Notes under the pieces: generated by a model
Database searches by the model: none
What the model saw: only the letters and a program-made list of their open reading frames with translations
Told to the model about the DNA's origin: nothing
Origin: Alternaria dauci
Taxonomy: Eukaryota; Ascomycota; Dothideomycetes; Pleosporales; Pleosporaceae
Assembly: GCF_042100115.1 (NCBI RefSeq)
Contig: NC_091277.1
Coordinates: forward strand, 310,001-374,000
Direction of reading: 5' to 3'
DNA length: 64,000 bases
Part shown: one piece after another, positions 35,327-45,700 of the stretch
How the letters are laid out: every line of letters begins with the position of its first letter
How positions within the stretch are numbered: position 1 is the stretch's first letter
Made by a program: the position numbers and the translations under genes

Positions 35327-36007
35327 TTATGCGACGAGGGTAGAGGCGGTGGCGCTCTCGTACCTCCAGGTAGGGGGGAGGGCACCAACGGTCTTGTAGT
35401 AACGGGAGAGCTGCAGAGGATCAGCACGTGCTCGGTACATGGCAAACGGCAAAGTCGACTTACACGGTGGATACGGGACTCGATGAGAATGAGGCGGAAC
35501 TTGCCGTCCTTGTCCTTGCGGTTGGTCTGGAGGTGCTTGCGGACGGCAACGGCCTTCTTGATGAGCATGTAGAGGTCCTCTGGGATGTCGGGGCTGAGGC
35601 CTTGAAGCGCAAAATGTTAGCCTAGACCAACAAATGCAGTTTTGTATAGCGCGCAGGTACTCCCGAAAGAGCAGAGCTGGGTCGACGTGCGCTTCATGTG
35701 TATAGGGCGATCGTACCGTTGGACTTGAGGATGCGGAGGATCTTGTTGCCAGTGATGACCTTGACCTGAGCAACACCGTGGCTGTCACGGAGGATCTCAC
35801 CAATCCTGTGGTTCCGTTAGAAAACCGTTCCCGTATCCTGTTCCCATGCGATTGTCCTTACTGAGATGGTGTGGCACCCTTCTTCGCGAGCTTGCAGATC
35901 TGGTCGACAACCTGCTCGGGAGTGGTCTTCAACCACGCAGGAGCGCTGCGGGAGTAGGGGATGGCGGAGGCTGATATGCCCTTTCCGTTGCTGTGAAGAC
36001 GACCCAT
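35327..36007 (-). CDS. RPS13: 40S ribosomal protein S13 (uS15)
   Basis: Four exons (36007-35862, 35805-35717, 35600-35464, 35410-35327) encode 151 residues, the standard eukaryotic length. The protein reads [90 protein letters not shown], and ends [13 protein letters not shown]. It binds the central domain of 18S rRNA near helix 22. The introns are 56, 116 and 53 nt with normal donors. Three introns in a short ribosomal-protein gene is typical of this fungal group. Codon choice is strongly biased. Confidence 0.95.
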
Positions 36008-36808
36008 TGTGAATGAATGTACGGGATGGCGACCTGGTCGATTAGTACGGAGACGTGTGGTAGACTTGGAGTCGTTGGAAGTTCGCGCTCGGAGTTCCAA
36101 TTTCTCGCGGCTCGGCTAGGTCTGTGGTGGACCGTGCGGGCTAGCGTCCAAGCTTCTGTCTAACAAAAAGTCTGCGACGACCGACCGCGCCTTCTCACAC
36201 CTTACAACGCGAGAACACTGATGCAAGCGCGACTGTCTCCGGGCTATGTTGAAGCCAGACGAGTACTTTGTGCAATGCGACTGATGGCCTGCCAAAGGCA
36301 CTAACCATACAGCGCGACGACAGCTCTACGTTCCAGGTACGTACAACCATCTCCCGTCTTTCATTGCACAATGATGACAACCTATTACTATTTTCTGGTA
36401 CCTCTTATTTTAGGCGGGCCCTCACGGGTCTGCCGGTGCATTCAACCTATATTCTGACACGCATTCTCACTTCTTCTTGTTCAATGATACGTTTGTCGCG
36501 ACATGGACTAACGAGAAGCAGATTTACAGGTCATCGTCCAGACTGTTGGTTGCTTTATTCTGTTTGGTAGCTACGAATGAATACTACTCTTTCTCGTCAA
36601 GCACGTGCATGCGCTTTCCAGTGAACTTGACTTGCAGCTTCCACATGTTAGGTGTTAGCACTACATAGCAACATCCGACGATGAGTTCGATCAATCCACA
36701 CCCTCTGTTCCATCAACACCACAACCCTACCCATAACATTGTCTTTTACGCTGCAAACGCTATTCCGCACCCCATTGCTCATACAATAGTCACTTTCGAA
36801 CATCCAAC
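36008..36808. promoter_or_regulatory. Divergent upstream region of RPS13 and the TOS1-like gene
   Basis: An 801-bp region between two start codons pointing outward. The part near the TOS1-like gene is C/A-rich leader sequence. No coding sequence was recognised. Confidence 0.45.
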
Positions 36809-38507
36809 ATGAAGCATACACTACTTAGCGCAGTTTTCCTCATTTCTTTCGCCTACGGCAGGACCTCAGGCGAGCTATGTCGCGGTACCGCCGAGCTTTC
36901 TTCAGATGGCAACTAGTACTGCTCTGAAGTCTGGGCAATCACCTACCGCAACATCAGCCAACCCGGCGCCTACAACAGGACCACTTTCGTCGATCCAAAG
37001 ACGGGCATCTGCGGTCATGAACGTGTGGCCTATTCAAGCACGGGAGAGCTGACACCCTTGTTTGGACAAGTATGGCCGGCCGTGGCTGCTAGACGTTACA
37101 TCACTAACAGCACAGGTATCAATGCACCTTCGCGGACCCATGAACATCTCTCAGCTCGCAGTCTACCAGCTGCCAGACGAAGTGCATACAATGCGAAAGC
37201 GAACTACAGTGCCGTTTTACAACCGTCGTCGGGCATTGGAGCAGCGAGAGGCACCAGTGGTACCTGACACCACTGCTACACCTTCGCAGTCGACGCCGCT
37301 GAGCTGGTTTAACCGTCTCAACAAATGGACATATAATACAACAGCGGGCTGCGCTCCAACTACAGTGACGGCCACTGTGACGGTAAAGGCAACCTGTTCC
37401 CCGTCCAGTACCGCACAGGCTGCACCAAACACGACTTATATAGGTCCTCGACTACCGTGTATGGCTACGTCTGCTGCAGCATCTATCGCCGATCCCGCGT
37501 CTTCAGCACCGGACTGCGCTTGCGAAGACGGTGATGTTGATGATCCCATCTTTCAACGGCCCAACGGACAGGTCTACGTCAGTCCAACACAAGTATTGGC
37601 ACCAGCACCATTGTCTACACAAGACACATCACCAGTCTTTCAACGTCCCAATGGGCAGCCTTACGATACCCCTGTGCCATCGCCATCACCCGTGGTGAAA
37701 AGGCAGGCTGCCGATTGGAGTCGGGTTGCATACTACACTTCGACAGCACCAGCCCAAGCCACTGGACTCAGCTTCATGGCTAATCTGGGCGACCCCCAGA
37801 AGTCTGGTACTTTCGACTAGTACGTCCTCCCCCATTCTTGAGATATCGAAACTGAAGTCTACAGTGCCTTTGGAAACTCGCTCAGCTACGTCTCTCCCCG
37901 AGGTGACAAGGTAGCAGCCGAGAGCCTGCCATTCAACGGCATGCTCCAAACCTCTGAAACAGAAATCGTAGTTCTGTCCAACAAGGAGTGTGACGCGGAC
38001 TGTCCATACTCGAGGCCAAGCGCAACCTCGCACTACGGCTGGTCCGGCTCCTCCAAGGCCTTCTTCATCGAATTCCAGATGGACCACTACCCCAACGTCG
38101 GCACAGACCAGGGCTTGATCTCCGACGCTCCAGCCTACTGGTTCCTCAATGCAGCCATCCCCCGCATCCTGCAATACGGGAGCGACCGCAACAACATCCC
38201 TTGCTCGTGTTGGTCCACCGGGTGCGGCGAGTTCGACGCCTTTGAGCTCCTGAGCAACGGCGCAGAACGGGCAAAGTCGACTCTACACCGGCAGGGAAAC
38301 TTGCAGGGTGGGGACTCAAACTACTTCCGCAGACCTGTAGGAAAGACGATGAAGTTTGCGGTTGTGTGGCACTATCCGCATATTACGGCGCGGGTGTTGG
38401 ACGACACGTTTGACTTTTCGCAAAGAATGTCAGATGATGCGGTGAAGAAGCTGGTGGCGTATGATTCGGATAGCTGGGTGCATTCGCTGTACGCTATTGG
38501 GGACTAA
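36809..38507 (+). pseudogene. TOS1-like cell-wall glycosidase with premature amber
   Basis: Three blocks (36809-37069, 37116-37819, 37865-38507) give 535 codons with consistent phase. The product is a fungal TOS1-family protein: signal peptide (MKHTLLSAVFLISFAYG), the N-terminal domain with AITYRNISQPGAYNRTTF and MHLRGPMNISQLAVY, a low-complexity Ser/Thr/Pro middle with two FQRPNGQ repeats, and a C-terminal GH16-like catalytic domain ending in CSCWSTGCGEFDAFELL, which carries an ExDxxE-type motif. It would act on wall beta-glucan outside the cell. Codon 36 (36914-36916) is TAG in the sequence GN*YCSEV, where I expect a conserved Trp (TGG). Everything else is intact, so this is either a very recent null allele, readthrough, or a base error. 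Confidence 0.8.
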
Positions 38508-39180
38508 GGGGATGTTTTCTTGGAGGTGGTTTGTGACTTTCATGTGAAGGCATCATGTGTATTAGTGAGCCGAATAGGACATGTGATGTGATTGGTCTTT
38601 CACTTTGCGATGCATCTTGAAGAAGTTGCTTGGCCTTGATATGTGAGAGGGGACAAGTTTGTGCAGTGACGATGAGTTTGCCGCATTCACAATCAGAAGT
38701 TGGCGAAGGCGGACTCTGGCGATGCAGCCGAGTGGGGCGGCGATTGTAGCAGTGGAGTGGCAAAGTGGTTGGGCTTGCCAAAGCAGGCACGAGAAACCGA
38801 GGTCTGTTCGCGCGACTCAGCCGTCTGTGTGAGAAAGACGAGCCGCATGCCGGCCGACGACGTTGCGCGTTTACTCATCGCCTCCATCTCCCTCTCCGTC
38901 TCCATACGCCTCTGCATTCAAATATAACGCCCGTATCACTGCTCGCGCGCGCAATAACTGTCCGCAGCCAAACGTCAGGGCGGATCCGCCCTTTTCGCGA
39001 TTGCAAGCCCCGGTCGGCGCAGCTTCCCCGCAAAAACTCGCAGCCCTCGATCGCCGCGAATTGCCAGTTTCTCGACGCCTGCCGGTCCGCACACTGACGA
39101 CATCCTCGACTATCTCCAAGAAGCAGCAGCAGCAACCCTCTCTACCGCGCATACAGGCGCCGAGACGCACATCCGGAACC
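38508..39180. other. Upstream region of PEX13
   Basis: The PEX13 frame stays open upstream to an ATG at 38863, but that extension is Ser/Pro/Arg-rich and unlike Pex13, so it is treated as 5' leader. No other gene is visible. Confidence 0.5.
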
Positions 39181-40592
39181 ATGTCTGCGCCATCGCCGCC
39201 AAAGCCGTGGGAGACGAGCAACGGCGCGACAAGTGCCTCGGTCGGTCAGTTCCGCCAGCCATTCCGTACCTCAGGGAGCACCGCGACTAACAACAACAAC
39301 AACACAGGCCTCACAGGATCGAACAGCACCACAACCACCACCGCAACGACGACATCCTCGGGTGCGCCTCCACTGCCATCCGTGCCAGACTCCCTCAGCA
39401 CCGTCGCGAACCGCAACGCGTCCAACTACTCGGGCATGAACAACCGCTACGGCTCGCCTTACAGCAGCGGCTACGGGGGAATGAGCAGCTACGGCTCGCC
39501 CTACTCCACCATGGGCGGCGGCTACGGCTCCATGTACGGTGGTATGGGCGGCATGGGTGGCATGTACGGCGGCATGGGCGGTATGGGCATGGGAATGGGC
39601 GGCATGTACGGCGGAATGGGCGGCATGCCCGGCGACCCAAACAGCAGCCTCACACAGTCCTTCAGCCAAAGCACAGCGGCCACTTTTCAGCTTATCGAGA
39701 ACATTGTCGGCGCATTCGGCGGGTTTGCACAGATGCTGCAGAGCACATACATGGCGACACATTCGTCCTTTTTCGGTACGTTTACCCTTTTGCTACAGCC
39801 AACGGAATGCTAACGTGAACAGCCATGGTATCTGTGGCAGAGCAGTTTGGAAACCTACGACAAACGCTCGGCTCCGTGTTGGGCATCTACACCGTAATGC
39901 GATGGATAAGGACGGCAATCGCAAAGCTCACCGGACGCCCCCTACCAGCCGATGCGACCGCCCTCACACCCGCCAGCTTCGCCGCCTTCAACGGACGCAT
40001 GCCCGACGGCTCACCCGCACCCGCCAAGCCCTCCAAGAAGCCATTCATCGTTTTCATGCTCGCGGTCTTCGGCCTGCCCTACCTAATGGGCAAGCTCATC
40101 AAGGCCCTCGCACGATCACAAGAAGCCGAGGAGCAACGGAAGATGCTCGAGAACCCGCAAGCCGGCCAGCCGCTCGACCCAAACAAGCTCGAGTTCTGCC
40201 GCGCCCTCTACGACTTCACGCCCAACGCAAACATGCAGGGAATGGACTTGTCGGTCAAGAAGGGAGACATGGTCGCTGTGCTGAGCAAGAGCGATCCCAT
40301 GGGCAATGCATCAGAGTGGTGGAAGTGCAGGTCAAGAGACGGGCGTATGGGTTATCTCCCTGCTATCTATCTCGAGACTATTCAGAGGAAGACACCGGCG
40401 CAGATTACCAGTGGAAGTCAGAGCGGTAGTCCCGCTGGCAGCCGAACTCAGACAATGACCAACAGCAGCGATGCAAGCAGGACTGCTGCCATGATTGCAG
40501 CCAAGGTACCTGAGAAGGTCGGTCCGAAGGTTGAGAGCAAGGCGGGTGATATGGGGGTTGAGAGTTTCCAGAAGGGCGCTTTCTACTCGTAG
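39181..40592 (+). CDS. PEX13: Pex13, peroxisomal docking-complex membrane protein
   Basis: Two exons (39181-39775, 39823-40592) encode 454 residues. Pex13 docks the Pex5/Pex7 cargo receptors at the peroxisomal membrane with Pex14 and Pex17. The start MSAPSPPKPWE is the family signature. Residues ~40-70 are Asn/Thr-rich. Residues ~85-155 are a Tyr/Gly/Met/Ser-rich tract with repeated GGM/MYGG steps, matching the YG-rich region that phase-separates in Pex13. Two membrane segments follow (FQLIENIVGAFGGFAQML region and KPFIVFMLAVFGLPYLMG). An SH3 domain spans ~320-386, starting CRALYDFTP and including EWWKCRSRDGRMGYLPAIYL, and binds the Pex14 PxxP motif. The C-terminus is disordered. Confidence 0.93.
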
Positions 40593-41300
40593 GATACGAG
40601 CGACGTTTACTTTTCACATTTTTTAATGCGGGTTCCTGTAGGCTAGGAGTGTACAGTTGGCTAGGGAAAAGCTACAGTATGGCGTACGGCGTGTAGAGAT
40701 ATCATGGGTCTGTCAAGCCCACTTTCGAACATTTAGCCAAACTTCTCAATCGGAGCTTATAAAGTCGATTGTCATTCAGCATGTGTGAAATTGGAAAAAT
40801 TGCCCAGGTAATTTACAGCCAAAGAAAAATGGTGCCTAGGCAGTACCATAGTATAGCCGTCGTCCACCCGTGTGTGTGTGCCCTTGCATGCGCCGCACCC
40901 CGCAACGTCACACAGCTGTCTGTCGGAACAAAGCCGAGACACACCAAGAAACACCAGCCAGGCAACGACTAAACCCCAGCTTATCGAGAAACTCTATCCC
41001 CGATTGACCCTTTGCACTCTCCTAGTCGCTCCTTTCAACCTTTTTCCCCGATTACACCTTCACTACTACCACAATCACAGCTTTAGTTTGCTTGCTGTCA
41101 GGCGTGCTGCTTGCTTGCTTGCCCCTCCCCCACTCCGTTCAGTTCAGTCCTCAGGGTCGCAGCCTGTTCTAGCTCCCAAACGCGAGATTACGAAGTACGC
41201 GCGACTACGACGTTGTTATTGTTGTGCGCTGGGTATTGTGTCTGTTGGAGTCGCTACACGGCAACTAGATTGAAGGAGGAGTGTTACGGCATATCTCGAG
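40593..41300. other. Upstream region and leader of the UBE2W-like gene
   Basis: This contains the PEX13 3' flank and then a C/T-rich stretch (about 40980-41160) typical of promoters and leaders of housekeeping genes in filamentous fungi. No coding sequence is supported. Confidence 0.5.
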
Positions 41301-42095
41301 ATGTTTGCGTCGAAGCGGTTGGGCAAGGTATGTTTACTCAGTTTTGGACGGTGAGACACGTGGGAAGAGAAGATGTAATGATATATACATGAAGTGCAGA
41401 AGCTAATGTATGTTTAGGAGCTGTCAAAGGTACTAGATTCCTCTCATCGGTCGTGTTTCGTCGAATACGTTCCAACGCACCACACATTCGTGCAGGCTCC
41501 ATGCGTCGATGCGCCAAAGCCTACGCACACACCACGCCCATGGCGCAGAGTCGGGGACATGACTATGGATACGGCCAGGTAGAACAAGAGGACAGAATTG
41601 CTGACGACGACGATACAGATGCACGAGAAACTCCCACCAGGCATAACGCTCATCCAAGCCGACGACTTCCAGACCTGGCTCATGGACATCCAAGTCATGG
41701 ACGACAACCCGCTTTACCAGGGCGAAACCTATCGGTTGAAGTTTAGTTTCACGCCGCAGTACCCTATCGAGGTATGTCTTCCTCTTCACACTCCTCAAAA
41801 ACACAACTAACACTCCATCCCCTCACAGGCCCCCGAAGTCGTCTTCCTCCGCACACCCACACACCCCATACCCTGGCACCCGCACATCTACTCCAACGGC
41901 ATCATCTGTCTCGACTTGCTCGACCGCTCCGGATGGTCTCCTGTGCACAATGTCGAGAGCGTGTGTGTTAGTCTGCAGAGCATGCTTACGAGTAATACGA
42001 AGAAGGAGAGGCCGCAAGGGGATGAGAACTTTGTGAGGTATAATACGCAGCGGCCGAGGGATATTAGCTTTGTTTTTCATGATGAGAAGGTTTAG
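41301..42095 (+). CDS. UBE2W-like ubiquitin-conjugating enzyme (E2)
   Basis: Four exons (41301-41327, 41418-41429, 41619-41771, 41829-42095) encode 152 residues, a bare UBC fold. The second exon is only 12 nt (ELSK) and rebuilds the canonical helix-1 reading KRLGKELSKMHEKLPPG. The catalytic block is PWHPHIYSNGIICLDLLDRSGWSP with the active Cys in IICLDLL, preceded by HPH in place of HPN as in the UBE2W group. The C-terminal stretch VCVSLQSMLTSNTKKERPQGDENFVRY also matches UBE2W, which attaches ubiquitin to protein N-termini in animals. Whether the fungal enzyme does so is inference. The third intron is 57 nt; the second (189 nt) is long. Confidence 0.88.
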
Positions 42096-42789
42096 GGGTT
42101 TTGTGCGTGCGTGTGATGGGTGGATTGGGAGGAGAGGAGAGGAGGGGTGGGGTTCGTGATGCATGGGTGGGTGTTATATGGCGTTTTATGGTGGGTATTG
42201 GCAAGGGAGACATGGTCGGAATGATATAATGTTATGATTCAGGTTGATGGTTAGCCAGCATGCCAAAGTAACATCCTGTGATCAGCTTTGACATTGCACC
42301 TCCGGTATTCGATACATCTGAAAGAATACTCGTTTCATCACACATCCAGCCGATGAGAAGCTAGTATGGCACTTGAAAAACAGCTGATATATGTGTACTA
42401 TCTTACAAGCTCGTCTATCGCTTTCGAATCAGACGTGCAAACACCAAAGTAAAAACGCCATGCTACAGAAATGCCAACTCTCTCGCTACCATCCTTCATC
42501 GTACTCATGATGCATTTGCTCGGCCGTTATCCATATGTATATCTTCACTCGTGCTCCTCATCATCATCATCTGCGTCTTTGTCATCATCATCAACACAGG
42601 CTCCTAGAACCGCCCCTCTTCTCATGACCCATCTTTCGTCGCCACGACGCATAACGCAAATCTCAAACAACAAAGTCCAACGATAAAAAAAAAAGACGAG
42701 AGAAACAGTAACAATCAAAGCAAAAGGAAACGATACCGCGCAAATCAGCCACCCAGATCATGCCTCCTCCTCTCGCATACTATACTACC
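42096..42789. other. 3' intergenic region between convergent genes, with TCA microsatellite
   Basis: Downstream flanks of the E2 gene and the giant minus-strand gene. An imperfect (TCA)n tract lies at 42557-42593. No gene is visible. Confidence 0.5.
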
Positions 42790-45700
42790 CTATCTCGACC
42801 GCCGTTCACTCGCATACCCCACATTCGTCGAAACCGTCGTCTTGACATCCGTCACCACACTATTCGTATCCCAGGTCCCCGCATCCGACGGGCTCGTCTG
42901 CCTCCTGACGTTCCTCGGCCTCTCGTGATACGGTTTATTCTGCGACACCGTCGTCGCCGTCGCCGGCCCATTATTCGCATGCGTAATCTCGCTGCTGGTA
43001 TCCCAGGTCCCAGAGTCTGAACCGTCGTCGGAGAAGGAGTGGTGGTGCTCGTGCTGTTTCCTGAGTTGCTCGACGCGCTTGAGCTGCTCAAAGGGGCCGG
43101 GCGGGTAGCTCGAGGGGCCGAGGTCGTTGAAGTGGCCGGCGGGGTAGGGGACGTTGGTGGAGACGGTGGTGGGAGGCGGGCGGTGGGTGACAGTGGTTAC
43201 TTCGCTGCTGGTGTCCCAAGTACCCGTGTCGCTGCCGCTGAGCCTCCTCATCTGGCGGGGTAGCACGTTTGAGTAGGCTATGTTTGTTGACACGGTTGTT
43301 GGGGGCGCGCGAGTAGTAATCTCCGTGTTTGTATCCCATGTCCCGGTATCGGATACGGCATCGTCAGACTCGTCCTCGTCGGAATCGCTGGGTCTTTGCA
43401 GATATCGCGGCAGCTGTGTTGGGTAGGGCACGTTGGTCGAGACAGTCGTAGGGGGAGGGCGGTGGGTAGTGATCTCAGTATTGGTATCCCAGGTGCCAGT
43501 ATCGGATACGGCATCGTCATCGTCGGAGACAGCCATTCCCCTCATGTCGCGAGGTGGTGGCATGGACCATCGTTCCGACTCGTCCAAATGCTTCTCCATC
43601 GGGTAGGCGACGTTGGTCGATACGGTGGTGGGTGGAGCACGTTGAGTGACTTCACTACTAGTATCCCAGGTACCGCAGTCAGAAATGCTTCTCGACCGCT
43701 TCAACTCCCAAGGCATTCCTGTCGGATAAGGAACGTTGGTCGAAATAGTGGTGGGCGGGGGCCGGGCAGCAGAGATCTCGGTGCTGGTATCCCAGGTACC
43801 AGCGTCGGAGATGCTCCTCTGGCGTCTGATCTCTCTCGACTCTCTCTTCAACTCTTTCGAGTCTCGTCTCGAGTCGTACGAGGAAGGATAGGGTGCATCC
43901 ATTGTGATAGTGGTAGGTGCGAAATCGTGGGTCATGATGCTGTTTGTATCCCAAGTGCCAGCATCGGAGATGCTCCTCTGTCTCCTGACCTCTCGCGAAT
44001 CCCTCTTCGAGTCCCTGGATTCCCTCGATGATGTTGATTCCTTAGTAGAGTCCTTGCTTCCTCGGTCTCTATTCCTCTCCCTCTTTTCACTCCTGGCTGA
44101 GTTTCTGGAGCTACCATGAGAGCCCTTTGTTGGGGTACTGGGGTAAAGAGCTTTCATAGCAGCACCACGGGTCTCATACAGATAGCGAGCCTTTTCACGC
44201 TCGGTTTTATCCGAGCGATCACTCTTCTCCGTCCGGTGACTGCGGCTGCTCTTTTCAGTGCGCTCACTCTTTTCGGTGCGTTCGCTCCTCTCAGTACGCT
44301 CGCTCTTATCGGTGCGCTCACTCTTGTCGGTACGCTCACTTCTATCAGTACGCTCGGTATCTGCAGACTTGGTCGTACGGATGCTCGCAGCATAGCCGCT
44401 CTTCCTGCGACTGATTTCTGGTCGAGGAGTGATATCAAAGAGCTCGTCCTCCATGGCATGTTCGCTAGATCGGCGCTTGTGCGTGGAGCGGCGTCGCGAG
44501 TGCGTGGTGGACGTTGACGTAGTCCGCGTACGCTGAGGCACCAGTGTTTCAATCTCATCAATGGCATCGAAGAGATGAGATACCGTGTCCACCGGCGTTG
44601 GAGCTCGCGAGTCCTCTCGGATCGTGTCTTCCGTTGTGGTGCGGGAGAAGGACGGAGGCAGAATCGCGCTTTCAACGGACGCACGATGGCGTATGGCTTC
44701 CGCAATCTCTGCGGCCGTTGAAGGGATATCGGGCTTTGGCTTCGGCGGCGGCGGCGGTGGCTTCTTCTTGGGACTTGGTGCATGTGAAGGAGCCAGACTC
44801 TCCACTGGCATACCAATAAAGTTCCTAGGCGACGTGAACACGGACGTTGGAGGCGCCGGCGGACGTGAGAAAGTAGAGCCTGGAGGCTTTGGCTTGTCGT
44901 CTGTGGAAGGAGCTGAGAAGAGGTTCAATGCTCGCTCAATGGCCGAGAGCTTCTTGGGCTTCTCTGGTTTCTCGACGATGGGTGACATCGGTCGTGATGC
45001 GGAAGACTCCTCAGCCGAATTCGTCTCGGTCTTCGTCGGAGATCGGGGAGCGGGTGGAGACGGAGGAGGTGGTATAGGGTCGCGGGGCGGCGGGCAGGCC
45101 TGAGAAACCGGTGGATTAGCCAAGTGATCTGAAGCAGTCTTTCCGTCTTACGTGGATCTCGTTATATCGCGAGCCTTCAAGAGGCGAGGTGAATGAAGCG
45201 GTGAATGAAGCTCGAAAACGGTACTAGGAACGCGGGGGTAAGGTGAACACGCGGGTGGTGTTACATACCGGCGGCGGAAACTTGCCCTCGTCAGTCGGAC
45301 TCGTTAATGCAGTGGTATGGGAAGGCAAACCAGCAGATTTGAGCTCCTCCATTCTCGTCACGACTGGCTCTGCATCATCATACAGGGCCAATCCGTGGTG
45401 GAGAATGCAGCCTTCGTCGCGCTCTTCGTTATTCTGGAAGATCTCGTGTTTCGGTTCGCGATAGACGACCGGGAAGATTCTGAGTAGTAACTGTCGTTGC
45501 GAATCAGTGGGAGGGGGGTTGTCGTCGGCTGAACCCGTCTCTGCCTTGTAAGCTGGCCAAAATTGGTTGCCGGTGAACTGATGCTCTTCGTCATGTAGCG
45601 CAGGCATGACGGCAGTAATCATCTCACGCTCGAGACGAGCAAACCTCCACGTCTCTGCAGCAACCTTCACAATGCGCTTCACGGCAATCTTGATACCCTC

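Noticed and set aside
38863..39180. N-terminal extension of PEX13
   Set aside because: The family start MSAPSPPKPWE is at 39181, and the upstream frame is low-complexity with no conservation cue.
39271..39762. A long minus-strand frame rich in Ala/His across PEX13
   Set aside because: It is an antisense shadow of the Gly/Met/Tyr-rich PEX13 repeat; composition alone explains its openness.
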